Part shown: positions 1-7,631 of the stretch, piece after piece
How positions within the stretch are numbered: position 1 is the stretch's first letter
How the letters are laid out: each line of letters starts with the position of its first letter
Source of the DNA: Aliarcobacter sp.
Lineage (GTDB): Bacteria; Campylobacterota; Campylobacteria; Campylobacterales; Arcobacteraceae
DNA length: 41,318 nucleotides
Direction of reading: 5' to 3'
Assembly (NCBI GenBank): GCA_017995775.1
Contig: JAGOIF010000008.1
Coordinates: 1-41,318 of the forward strand
Position numbers and translations under genes: made by a program
Notes under the pieces: generated by a model
The model's database searches: none
Told to the model about the DNA's origin: nothing
What the model saw: the letters and a program-made list of their open reading frames with translations, nothing else

Positions 1-1331
1 GCAAGGGATTTGATTATTTTTTCATCAAAATTATCAAAACTTATAATCTCTTCATTTTTCTTTTTATTTATTAGTTGTAAAACTCCAATTACTTCATCTT
101 CGTGGTTTATTAAAGGAATTACAAGCATTGATTTTGAACGATAAGAAGTTTTCTTATCGAACTCTTTTGTTCCATCAAATTTGTATTTTGTTGTTTCATA
201 AACATCTGGAATATTAATAATTCTTTTTTCATTTGCACATACAACGGCTACCATTTTGTTATTTAAAGAACCATCTTCTAAATATATTTGCAGATTAGAC
301 CAAGTTATTTCTTCTTGTGTTCCACCAATTTTTATATTTAAAGTATCATTTTGAACAACTTTAAATTTTAAGCTATTTCCATCTTCTGTTTTTAGATATA
401 AAGTTCCAGCGTCCGCATTTGTAAGTTTTCTTGTAAGGCTTAGAATATTTTCAATAAGTTTGAATTTATCATGTTCAGAGCTAAGAGCAAGATTTATTTT
501 CATAATTTCTTCGAGCTTATCTTCTGTTAAAATTACATTTTCAAAGCTTCCTGTATCTATATGAATGGTGTCACCTTCATTTAGAATCTTTCCTTTGTAT
601 TCAAGGATTTTATGTTTTGTGATATCTTCTAGAAGCTCATTTTTATAATTTGGTTTTAAATGATATAAAAATACTGATATATCTTTTCTATTAACTTTAC
701 TTAATAATTCAGCAACTAAATTAGGAGTTAGATGCTTTGTAAGTTTTGCAAGTTCAGCTAGTTTATCTGGAAAAGAACACTCTATTAGTAAAGATTTAAT
801 TTTTTCATTATTGTTTAATTCTTCAATAATCTTAGGATTTGTATATGTATCTCCACTTATTAAAAAAGCTTGATCATTTTTAGTAATCACATATCCACAA
901 GATCCAGGAATATGATTTGCTTCAATTGCTTTTATAGTGTAATCATTTATTTTTAATATTTCATCTGCTTTAATTACTTTTAAAACTAAAGAAAATTCAT
1001 CACAATGAAGTAGTTTTATTTTTGTAAAATCAGGCCAAATCACATCATTAAAAGAGTGTTTTTTTAGAACATTGATTGTTTCTTCAAGGGCATAAATAGT
1101 AAGAGGAGTTTTTCTTTTTTCAAAAAATGTTTCAATAATAAAGGGTAAATCAGTTATATGATCAGCATGGGAATGAGTTAGAAAAATATGATTTACATGT
1201 AAAGCATCATCACCTAAAGAATTTAGGATATTTCCCGCATCAACAACGATATCTTTGAATATTTGAAAAGAAGTAGTATTTAGATTCTTAGCTTTACTTC
1301 CGCTAGCGCCTAAAATTTTAATATAGTTCAT
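1..1331 (-). CDS. Class II cAMP phosphodiesterase-like MBL-fold protein with GAF domain (partial, cut by window edge)
   Basis: The frame is open from its ATG at 1331 to the left edge; about 443 residues are visible and the C-terminus is missing. Residues 1 to about 240 form a metallo-beta-lactamase fold: an early G-A-S-G-S-K turn, the metal motif HSHADH at about 53-58, a later H-I-P-G-S-C-G-Y block, an SGDT motif, and a final histidine in F-L-Y-H-L-K-P. This order matches class II cyclic-nucleotide phosphodiesterases (PDEase_II/CpdP type). From about 275 on, the sequence (T-N-A-D-A-G-T-L-Y-L, V-I-P-L-I-N, G-V-L-Q-L-I-N-K) reads as a GAF sensor domain. The likely role is hydrolysis of a cyclic nucleotide or related phosphodiester, controlled by a ligand bound to GAF. 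Other MBL hydrolase activities are possible. It lies downstream of the cation transporter on the same strand, with a perfect inverted repeat between them. Confidence 0.75.
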   Translation of the reverse strand, partial: MNYIKILGASGSKAKNLNTTSFQIFKDIVVDAGNILNSLGDDALHVNHIFLTHSHADHITDLPFIIETFFEKRKTPLTIYALEETINVLKKHSFNDVIWPDFTKIKLLHCDEFSLVLKVIKADEILKINDYTIKAIEANHIPGSCGYVITKNDQAFLISGDTYTNPKIIEELNNNEKIKSLLIECSFPDKLAELAKLTKHLTPNLVAELLSKVNRKDISVFLYHLKPNYKNELLEDITKHKILEYKGKILNEGDTIHIDTGSFENVILTEDKLEEIMKINLALSSEHDKFKLIENILSLTRKLTNADAGTLYLKTEDGNSLKFKVVQNDTLNIKIGGTQEEITWSNLQIYLEDGSLNNKMVAVVCANEKRIINIPDVYETTKYKFDGTKEFDKKTSYRSKSMLVIPLINHEDEVIGVLQLINKKKNEEIISFDNFDEKIIKSL

Positions 1332-1340
1332 AAAAAAACC

Positions 1341-1371
1341 TTTTGTTATAATTACTAAGATTATAACAAAA
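1341..1371. promoter_or_regulatory. Perfect 12-bp inverted repeat containing -10-like sequences
   Basis: Arms TTTTGTTATAAT (1341-1352) and ATTATAACAAAA (1360-1371) are exact complements separated by 7 bases. On the minus strand the repeat ends directly before GG and a T7 run leading to the ATG of the phosphodiesterase gene, so the AAAAGG ribosome-binding site overlaps the right arm. Each arm contains TTATAAT, a good -10 sequence. It may be an operator over the promoter, or an mRNA hairpin that hides the ribosome-binding site. Confidence 0.5.
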
Positions 1372-1388
1372 ATAGTTGATTTTATGTG

Positions 1389-2276
1389 TTAATGATTAGT
1401 ATCATTCATCTTGAAATCATCATATGGATCCATATGAATATTAATAATCCAATTTCTTTTAGTATCTAGTTTTTCAATTTTATCTTCAATCCAATCGCTT
1501 GCTCTATGAGCATCCATTAAAGTGATAATACAATCAAAAACAAGATGAACTTCAACAAATGTTTGATGTCCTGCTTCTCTTGTTTTTAGTAAATGATAAG
1601 CATTTACTTTATCATTTTCTTTTATTATTTCTTCTATTTTACAAACTAATTCTTCATCAACAGCACGATCTAGTAAGACTAAAATACCATCATGAATTAA
1701 TTCATAAGAAGAATAAATAATATATAAAGCAATTCCCCCACCCACGAATACGTCGATTAATTCATAACCTGTAAAAGTTACAAGAACAAGTGAAACTAAA
1801 ACAGCGACATTACTAAAAACGTCTGTTTTATAGTGAAGTGCATCTGCTTTAATAACCATTGAATTTGTTTTTTTAGCAACATAATTTAAATAAGTAACTA
1901 AAGAAATAGTAATTATTAAAGAAGCTATCATTACATAAATTGATATATCTAAATATTGTGAAATATGACCATTTATAGCTTTATCAACAGCTTGATAAAG
2001 TAAATAAAGCCCAGAAATTGTAATAATAGTACCTTCAATAACAGAAGCTAAAGCTTCAATTTTTCCTCTACCATAATTAAAAGTTTTATCAGCTGGTTTT
2101 TCAGAATTTGAAATAGCAAAATAGTTAAAAATAGATACAAACATATCCAAAACAGAATCAACAGCAGATGCTAAAACTGCAACGGAACCGCTAGCGATTC
2201 CGATTACAAGTTTCATAAGTGTAAGTATCGCCGCAACACAAGACGATATTAGGGTAGCTTTTTTTTGAGGTGTCAT
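1389..2276 (-). CDS. Cation diffusion facilitator (FieF/CDF family) metal efflux transporter
   Basis: The 295-residue product is the usual size for CDF proteins, which exchange Zn2+, Fe2+ or similar ions for protons across the inner membrane. The N-terminal half is a chain of hydrophobic helices. The metal-site helix shows S-A-V-D-S-V-L-D (residues about 38-45), and a second site H-Y-K-T-D-V-F-S-N lies near 148, together matching the D-x3-D / H-x3-D pattern of FieF-type transporters. The C-terminal cytoplasmic domain has H-L-L-K-T-R-E-A-G-H and V-E-V-H-L-V-F-D, the typical metal-binding ferredoxin-like fold. Its ATG shares one base with the stop codon of the upstream aminotransferase gene (TAATG), so the two are probably co-transcribed and translationally coupled. 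The exact metal cannot be read from sequence. Confidence 0.9.
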   Translation of the reverse strand: MTPQKKATLISSCVAAILTLMKLVIGIASGSVAVLASAVDSVLDMFVSIFNYFAISNSEKPADKTFNYGRGKIEALASVIEGTIITISGLYLLYQAVDKAINGHISQYLDISIYVMIASLIITISLVTYLNYVAKKTNSMVIKADALHYKTDVFSNVAVLVSLVLVTFTGYELIDVFVGGGIALYIIYSSYELIHDGILVLLDRAVDEELVCKIEEIIKENDKVNAYHLLKTREAGHQTFVEVHLVFDCIITLMDAHRASDWIEDKIEKLDTKRNWIINIHMDPYDDFKMNDTNH

Positions 2277-3445
2277 TATTTATTTTCTACAAACTCTTTG
2301 ATTCTTTTTATTCCTTCTTGAATACTTGCTAAATCTGTAGCAAAAGAGAATCTAACATAACCTTCTGAACCAAATGCAATACCTGGAACTAAAGCTACGC
2401 CAGTTTGTTCTAATAATTCAGAACAAAATTTAATAGAATCATTTGATACTTTTTTGATATTTACAAAAAGATAAAAAGCTCCATCTGGATCAATTGTAGA
2501 TAAACCTTTTATCTCATTAAAAGATTTTACAGCAATATGTTTTCTTTTTTCAAATTCAACTCTCATCATTTCAATATCTTTATCTGCATCACCTTCAAGT
2601 GCTGGAATTGCAGCATATTGAGTCATAGAGTTAACATTTGATGTTACTTGTCCTTGAAGTTTTGTTAAAGCTTTTGCAAGTTTAAGATCAGGAGTTGCTA
2701 GATATCCAAATCTCCATCCTGTCATTGCTACGGCTTTACTTAAACCATTTATTGTAACAGTTCTGTTGTACATATCAGCAGATACTTCAGCTGTTGCTAC
2801 AAACTTTTTACCATCATAGATTATTTTTTCATACATTTCATCAGAGAAAATAATAATATCAGTACCTTTTAAAACTTCACCAATAGCTAGTAATTCTTCT
2901 TTTGAATAAACAGAACCTGTTGGATTTGAAGGACTATTTAAAAGTAAAATTTTTGTTTTTGGTGTAATTGCAGCTTTTAGTTGCTCTGCTGTAATTTTAA
3001 AATCATTTGAATCATCAGTTTCAATAAATACAGGAACACCATCAGAGAATTTTACTTGCTCAGGATAAGTAACCCAATAAGGAGCTGGAATAATAACTTC
3101 ATCTCCAGCTTCAATTAAAACTTGACAAAGATTAAATAATGAGTGTTTTGCACCATTACTTATTACAATACCTTCTAATTTATAATCTAATCCATGATCT
3201 TTTTTTAGTTTGTTAATAATTGCTTGCTTGGTAGCTGTAATACCTTCAACAGCTGTGTACTTAGTTTGACCATCATTAATTGCTTTAATAGCAGCATCTT
3301 TAACGATTTGTGGTGTATCAAAGTCAGGTTCTCCTGCACTAAAACTTAATATATCTTTACCCTGCGCTTTTAGCTCTCTAGCTAAAGCTGTGATTGCCAA
3401 AGTAAGCGATGGAGATAGATTTTCCATTCTGTTTGCAATTTTCAT
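2276..3445 (-). CDS. aspB: Aspartate aminotransferase (class I, PLP-dependent)
   Basis: This is a full-length fold-type I aminotransferase that moves the amino group between aspartate and 2-oxoglutarate in the cytoplasm. Visible signatures are S-A-G-E-P-D-F-D-T-P near residue 40, the N-S-P-S-N-P-T-G block that contacts PLP, S-D-E-M-Y-E, the PLP-lysine segment S-K-A-V-A-M-T-G-W-R-F-G-Y, and the C-terminal R-F-S-F-A. Two in-frame ATGs exist, at 3451 and 3445. I prefer 3445 because AGAGGAAG ends directly before the first and gives a normal 6-base spacing to the second; this yields 389 residues. Close relatives can also accept prephenate or other amino donors, so substrate range is inferred. A divergent promoter pair lies directly upstream. 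Confidence 0.92.
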   Translation of the reverse strand: MKIANRMENLSPSLTLAITALARELKAQGKDILSFSAGEPDFDTPQIVKDAAIKAINDGQTKYTAVEGITATKQAIINKLKKDHGLDYKLEGIVISNGAKHSLFNLCQVLIEAGDEVIIPAPYWVTYPEQVKFSDGVPVFIETDDSNDFKITAEQLKAAITPKTKILLLNSPSNPTGSVYSKEELLAIGEVLKGTDIIIFSDEMYEKIIYDGKKFVATAEVSADMYNRTVTINGLSKAVAMTGWRFGYLATPDLKLAKALTKLQGQVTSNVNSMTQYAAIPALEGDADKDIEMMRVEFEKRKHIAVKSFNEIKGLSTIDPDGAFYLFVNIKKVSNDSIKFCSELLEQTGVALVPGIAFGSEGYVRFSFATDLASIQEGIKRIKEFVENK

Positions 3446-3470
3446 TAACATCTTCCTCTATAAAATTATC

Positions 3471-3489
3471 ATTATATTTTTGATATAAT
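3471..3489. promoter_or_regulatory. Back-to-back divergent -10 elements for aspB and the YgjP-like gene
   Basis: ATTATA at 3471-3476 is TATAAT read on the minus strand, placed for transcription of aspB. TATAAT at 3484-3489 on the plus strand, in extended form (TGaTATAAT), is placed for the gene at 3529. Only seven bases separate the two hexamers, so RNA polymerase could hardly occupy both promoters at once. Confidence 0.5.
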
Positions 3490-3528
3490 AGTTGAGCGAT
3501 TTTAACAAAAAGTTACTTAAGGAATAGT

Positions 3529-4122
3529 TTGAGTTTTCAAATAGAAATAAATAAAAAATTAATAACAGTAAAGTTAGAAAATAAGAAAAATATAAAGCAT
3601 TGTTATTTAAGAATATTAAAAAATGATTTAATACAAATAAGAGCAAATATTTACTTTACAATTTATGATGCAAAAGATTTAATAAGTAGAAAAAAAGAGT
3701 GGATTGAAAGTTCAATTTTAAAGATGCAAGATAAATCTATAAATGAAGATGAGTTTTTACTTTTAGGTGAAATAAAAAAAATAGATGAATATAAAATAAA
3801 AAATATTGATACTTTTTATAGAAAAGAGATAGAAAAAATTTTACCCCAAAAAGTACAAGAACATTCAATAAGAATGAATTTATTCCCAACATCGATTTCT
3901 TATAGAAAAAATAAAAGAACTTGGGGTTCATGCAACTATAAAAATGGATTGAATTTTAATATTTTATTGATGAAATTTCCGCTTGAAGTTATGGAATATG
4001 TGATTGTTCATGAGTTAGCACATATAAAACATAAAAATCATTCAAAGGATTTTTGGAATTTAGTGGCTATTTTTTGTCCAAATTATAAAGAAATAGAAAA
4101 ACAATTTAAGAAGTTTTTATAA
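3529..4122 (+). CDS. YgjP-like M48-type zinc metallopeptidase domain protein (DUF45)
   Basis: The 197-residue product carries the zinc-protease motif in V-I-V-H-E-L-A-H-I-K-H-K-N-H-S (HExxH with a following His), preceded by R-K-N-K-R-T-W-G-S-C, the arrangement of the YgjP/DUF45 (SprT-like) family. The role and substrate of this family are poorly known; the catalytic residues appear intact. The start is TTG at 3529, supported by AAGGA at 3519-3523 at normal spacing and by the absence of an in-frame ATG nearby. Its 3' end overlaps the 3' end of the convergent gene at 4106-4522 by 17 bases, and no terminator separates them. Confidence 0.8.
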   Translation: MSFQIEINKKLITVKLENKKNIKHCYLRILKNDLIQIRANIYFTIYDAKDLISRKKEWIESSILKMQDKSINEDEFLLLGEIKKIDEYKIKNIDTFYRKEIEKILPQKVQEHSIRMNLFPTSISYRKNKRTWGSCNYKNGLNFNILLMKFPLEVMEYVIVHELAHIKHKNHSKDFWNLVAIFCPNYKEIEKQFKKFL

Positions 4123-4522
4123 TTTCTCTGATTTTTTCAAATTTTTTAAAAAGTTTTTCATCTTTTACTTTATTCTCAAAAATCCCATAAGAACGCTCTA
4201 TATATAAAGGATTAGACTCTTCAATAGTCTGTTTTTTTTCAATAACATTAGTGACAAAAAAACCTATGTCTTCAACATCATCAATCTTGAAATTTTTTAA
4301 TAATGATTTTATATCTGCTTTGTTATACTCGAATTCCATTTTATACACAGGATGGGTTAGTACAAAGTATAAAGTTTGATTTTTTATATACCCAAATTTT
4401 ATACCTTTTCTAAATTTTAATGGAAGGACATTTATGAACTTCATTATTAAAAAAGATGTGTTAATCTTTCTGAATTCAGGATTATTTTTAAGATGACTAA
4501 GTATTTCATTAATTTTTTTCAT
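4106..4522 (-). CDS. Hypothetical protein, possibly DUF721/DciA-like
   Basis: The 138-residue basic protein has no membrane segment or signal peptide. Its layout (short N-terminal helix, then I-K-N-Q-T-L-Y-F-V-L-T-H-P and E-Y-N-K-A-D-I-K-S-L-L) resembles DUF721 (DciA-like) proteins of Campylobacterota, but the match is by eye and weak. No ribosome-binding site precedes the ATG. A TACAAT -10-like element (4529-4534 read on the minus strand) ends six bases before it, so the mRNA may be leaderless. It converges on and overlaps the YgjP-like gene, and its start lies against the divergent lipoprotein gene. Confidence 0.6.
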   Translation of the reverse strand: MKKINEILSHLKNNPEFRKINTSFLIMKFINVLPLKFRKGIKFGYIKNQTLYFVLTHPVYKMEFEYNKADIKSLLKNFKIDDVEDIGFFVTNVIEKKQTIEESNPLYIERSYGIFENKVKDEKLFKKFEKIREIIKTS

Positions 4523-4639
4523 ATGCTAATTGTAGCAGGTTTTATATTATCATTTAGTGGTTGTGGTTACAAAGCTGACCCAATTTATTTACCAACTGAT
4601 TCTTCTGTTGATCAAAATACTCAAGAAGTTGCAAAATAA
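4493..4639 (+). CDS. Small LptM/YifL-like lipoprotein
   Basis: From ATG 4493 the frame encodes 48 residues: a short hydrophobic signal, a lipobox-like F-S-G-C, then G-Y-K-A-D-P-I-Y-L-P and a short hydrophilic tail. Cys-G-x-K-x-x-x-Y-x-P directly after the lipidation cysteine is the hallmark of LptM (YifL), the small lipoprotein that in E. coli assists maturation of the LPS translocon LptD. I prefer 4493 to the ATG at 4523 because it adds a lysine-containing n-region to the signal, although no clear ribosome-binding site is visible for either. With 4493 the gene overlaps the 5' end of the divergent hypothetical gene by 30 bases. Its stop shares a base with the nadB start (TAATG), so it heads the nadB-nhaD operon. 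Confidence 0.65.
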   Translation: MTKYFINFFHMLIVAGFILSFSGCGYKADPIYLPTDSSVDQNTQEVAK

Positions 4640-6090
4640 TGGTTTATGATTATGTAATAATAGGAACAGGAGTTGCTGGTCTAAACGCAGCAAGATTAAT
4701 ACCTAAAGATAAAAGAGTTTTAATTCTTTGTAAAATGTCAACTTGGAATTGTAATACTTTTTGGGCCCAAGGCGGAATTGCTACAGCAGTTGATGAAACT
4801 GATATTCCCTTACATATAAAAGATACTTTAACAGCAGGCGTTGAGTTTAATGACAAAAATGCTGTAGAGCTTCTAAGCAAAAAATCAATCCTAGCTGTTA
4901 AAAATCTAATATCTGCTGGAATGAAATTTGATACAGATGAGAAGGGTAATTTAGCTTTTACAAAAGAAGCAGCCCATTCAAGAAATAGAATACTTCACGC
5001 AGATGGTGATGCAACAGGAAGAGTAATGCATTTATTCTTGCTAGAACAATGTAAACATGAAATTATTACACAAGCTGTTGTTTGTGATTTATTAATCAAA
5101 GATGATATTTGTTATGGTGTACAATATTTCGTAAGTGAAACAGAGCAAAAAGTAGCATATGCACATAATACTATCATTGCAAGTGGAGGAGTTGGTTCAA
5201 TTTATAGATACCATACAAACTCAACTGCAAATGCAGGTGAAGTTCAAGGAATTATTGCTGAAAAAAAACTTCCATTAAAAGATATGGAAATGATGCAGTT
5301 TCATCCAACTGTTGTAAAAGGTACATCATTTGCAAGAAAACCACTTTTAAGTGAAGCTTTAAGAGGTGAGGGTGCTCATATTGTAGATGAAAATGGATAT
5401 AGGTTTTTATTTGAATATCATGAAGATGCAGAACTAGCTCCAAGAGATGTTGTTAGTAGATCTATTTTTGATTACAATAAAAGAACTGGATTAGGAATAT
5501 ATCTATCATTTGAAAACTTTGAAAAAGTTGCTTTTAAAAAAAGATTTCCAAATATTTATGCAAATTTAAAAGAATTAGGTTATGAACTACCTTTTGAAAG
5601 AGTTCCTATTTCACCTGCTTTTCATTATTCAATGGGAGGAATACAGACTTCGTTAGATGCTAAAGTTAAAGGAATGAAAAACCTTTATGCAATTGGAGAA
5701 GTAGCTTGTACAGGAGTTCATGGAGCAAATAGATTAGCTTCAAATTCTTTACTTGAAGGTTTAGTTTTTTCTCAAATAGCTGTTGAAGATTCATTGAAAA
5801 ATGATTTTAAAATAAATCAAGAAAATTATGATAAACCTATCATAAATTATGTAAGAAATAAACAAATTGATAAAAATATAAAAGATAGCCTAAGAGATAT
5901 TATGTGGACCCATGCATCTATTGTACGTGACCCAAGTGATTTGAAAGCATCATTAGAAACTATAGAAGAGTATTTAAGGATGGACCTTGGAAGATTATTA
6001 ATTTTAAGGCTACTTACGGCAAAATCTATTCTAAAATCAGCACTAGGACGTAAAGAGTCTTTAGGTGCACACTATATTAAGGAGAGTTGA
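4639..6090 (+). CDS. nadB: L-aspartate oxidase
   Basis: NadB oxidises L-aspartate to iminoaspartate with FAD, the first step of de novo NAD synthesis; NadA then makes quinolinate. The 483-residue protein begins with the FAD-binding Rossmann motif G-T-G-V-A-G-L-N-A-A and continues with F-W-A-Q-G-G-I-A-T-A, H-A-D-G-D-A-T-G, M-Q-F-H-P-T, S-E-A-L-R-G-E-G-A, the active-site segment A-P-R-D-V-V-S-R-S, and G-V-H-G-A-N-R-L-A-S-N-S-L-L-E near the end of the FAD domain. These separate it from succinate dehydrogenase subunits, which share the fold. It is somewhat shorter than the E. coli enzyme at the C-terminus. It is coupled to the lipoprotein gene upstream and overlaps nhaD at TGATG downstream. nadA and nadC are not in this window. 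Confidence 0.95.
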   Translation: MVYDYVIIGTGVAGLNAARLIPKDKRVLILCKMSTWNCNTFWAQGGIATAVDETDIPLHIKDTLTAGVEFNDKNAVELLSKKSILAVKNLISAGMKFDTDEKGNLAFTKEAAHSRNRILHADGDATGRVMHLFLLEQCKHEIITQAVVCDLLIKDDICYGVQYFVSETEQKVAYAHNTIIASGGVGSIYRYHTNSTANAGEVQGIIAEKKLPLKDMEMMQFHPTVVKGTSFARKPLLSEALRGEGAHIVDENGYRFLFEYHEDAELAPRDVVSRSIFDYNKRTGLGIYLSFENFEKVAFKKRFPNIYANLKELGYELPFERVPISPAFHYSMGGIQTSLDAKVKGMKNLYAIGEVACTGVHGANRLASNSLLEGLVFSQIAVEDSLKNDFKINQENYDKPIINYVRNKQIDKNIKDSLRDIMWTHASIVRDPSDLKASLETIEEYLRMDLGRLLILRLLTAKSILKSALGRKESLGAHYIKES

Positions 6091-7469
6091 TGTTAAAAGT
6101 TATTATGACTTTACTAATAGGGACATTGTCTTTATTCGCAAGTTCTGATAGTACTGTAGAAATACCTAATCTAACAATGACATGGGTTGGTTTTGCAACT
6201 TTAATCATATTTATTATTGGTTATTATTTTGTAGCTGCTGAGGAAAAATATGCTATTGATAAGGCAAAACCTGCTTTATTTATAGGTACATTTATGTTTA
6301 TGTTAATTGCTTTATATTACACATTAAACAATTTAGATATGAATTTAGTTCATACACAAGCTCAACATTTGATTCTAGAAATTGCTGAAATTTTCTTCTT
6401 CTTATTTGTTGCAATGACATATATTGAATCATTATTGCACATGGGTGTATTTGATGCATTAAAATATAATCTAGTTTCAAAAGGTTATACATATAGAAAA
6501 CTATTCTGGGTAACTGGATTCTTAGCGTTCTTTATCTCTCCTGTTGCAGATAACTTAACAACAGCACTTATTTTATCAACTGTTTTAATTACAATTGAAA
6601 AAACAAGAAAAGATTTCTTAGTACCAGGTGCTATTAATATTGTTGTTGCTGCAAACGCAGGTGGTGCTTGGTCTCCATTTGGTGATATTACTACGCTTAT
6701 GGCATGGACAGCAGGTAAAGGTGTATTTACAGACTTCTTATATTTATTCCCATCTGCAATTTCAGGATTTTTATTAACATCATTTTTATTATCAAGATTT
6801 GTTCCAAATATAGTTCCTGCATTTGATGTAACAAATGAACCAAAACCAAAAATGACTGAAGGTGCAAAAGTTGTAATGTTCCTTGGAGTATTCACAATTT
6901 TCTGTGCGGTTATGTCACACCAAGTTTTACATTTACCAGCGATGTGGGGAATGATGTTTGGATTATCATTACTTAAAGTTTATGCTTATGGTTTAAGTAA
7001 AAAATATGGTAAAAACCATTTTAATATTTTCCATTCAATGGCAAAAATTGAGAACAATACTTTAATGTTCTTCTTTGGTATTTTAGCAGCAGTTGGTGCA
7101 TTATACTTTGTTGGTTGGTTAGGATTAGCTGCTATTGTTTATGATCCAAATGTATTAGGTCCTACATGGTCAAATATTGGAGTTGGATTTGTATCAGCAA
7201 TCGTTGATAACGTTCCTGTAATGTCGGCAATCTTAAAAGCAAATCCTACTATGGGACTTGATCAATGGATGTTAGTTACTTTAACAGCTGGGGTTGGTGG
7301 TTCATTAATCTCTTTTGGAAGTGCAGCTGGTGTTGGAGTTATGGGTAAATTACATGGTATTTATACTTTTGGTTCTCATATGAAATATGCTTGGACAATT
7401 CTTTTAGGATATATTCTATCTTGTAGTGTTTGGTATTTCCAATATCATATTTTAGGTATTAGTCACTAA
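6090..7469 (+). CDS. nhaD: Na+/H+ antiporter NhaD
   Basis: This inner-membrane antiporter exports Na+ (or Li+) in exchange for H+ and is common in marine and halotolerant bacteria. From ATG 6090 it is 459 residues, nearly all of it hydrophobic helices. Conserved blocks include S-P-V-A-D-N-L-T-T-A, A-N-A-G-G-A-W-S-P-F-G-D-I-T-T, A-I-V-D-N-V-P-V-M-S-A and G-G-S-L-I-S-F-G-S-A-A-G-V, as expected for NhaD of the ion-transporter superfamily. An in-frame TTG sits one codon earlier, but ATG 6090 is preferred: it overlaps the nadB stop as TGATG and follows AAGGAGAG. The N-terminus (residues 1-20) could be a cleaved signal or a first helix. A strong terminator follows at 7489-7527. Confidence 0.92.
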   Translation: MLKVIMTLLIGTLSLFASSDSTVEIPNLTMTWVGFATLIIFIIGYYFVAAEEKYAIDKAKPALFIGTFMFMLIALYYTLNNLDMNLVHTQAQHLILEIAEIFFFLFVAMTYIESLLHMGVFDALKYNLVSKGYTYRKLFWVTGFLAFFISPVADNLTTALILSTVLITIEKTRKDFLVPGAINIVVAANAGGAWSPFGDITTLMAWTAGKGVFTDFLYLFPSAISGFLLTSFLLSRFVPNIVPAFDVTNEPKPKMTEGAKVVMFLGVFTIFCAVMSHQVLHLPAMWGMMFGLSLLKVYAYGLSKKYGKNHFNIFHSMAKIENNTLMFFFGILAAVGALYFVGWLGLAAIVYDPNVLGPTWSNIGVGFVSAIVDNVPVMSAILKANPTMGLDQWMLVTLTAGVGGSLISFGSAAGVGVMGKLHGIYTFGSHMKYAWTILLGYILSCSVWYFQYHILGISH

Positions 7470-7488
7470 AAAAATTATATTTATAATA

Positions 7489-7527
7489 AAAAAAGCTACT
7501 AGAATTATTCTAGTAGCTTTTTTTTTG
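7489..7527 (+). terminator. Rho-independent terminator of the lipoprotein-nadB-nhaD operon
   Basis: AAAAGCTACTAGAAT (7491-7505) pairs with ATTCTAGTAGCTTTT (7507-7521), and the stem is followed by a T run to 7526. It lies 20 bases after the nhaD stop codon. Confidence 0.9.
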
Positions 7528-7631
7528 CTTATTTTTTTATTTAACCAGTTTTTTACTACTTTTTAGATAAAATATATGATTAAATTTGTAATATTCTAAA
7601 CACATTAGTGTAAATAAGAAGGAACCAATAT

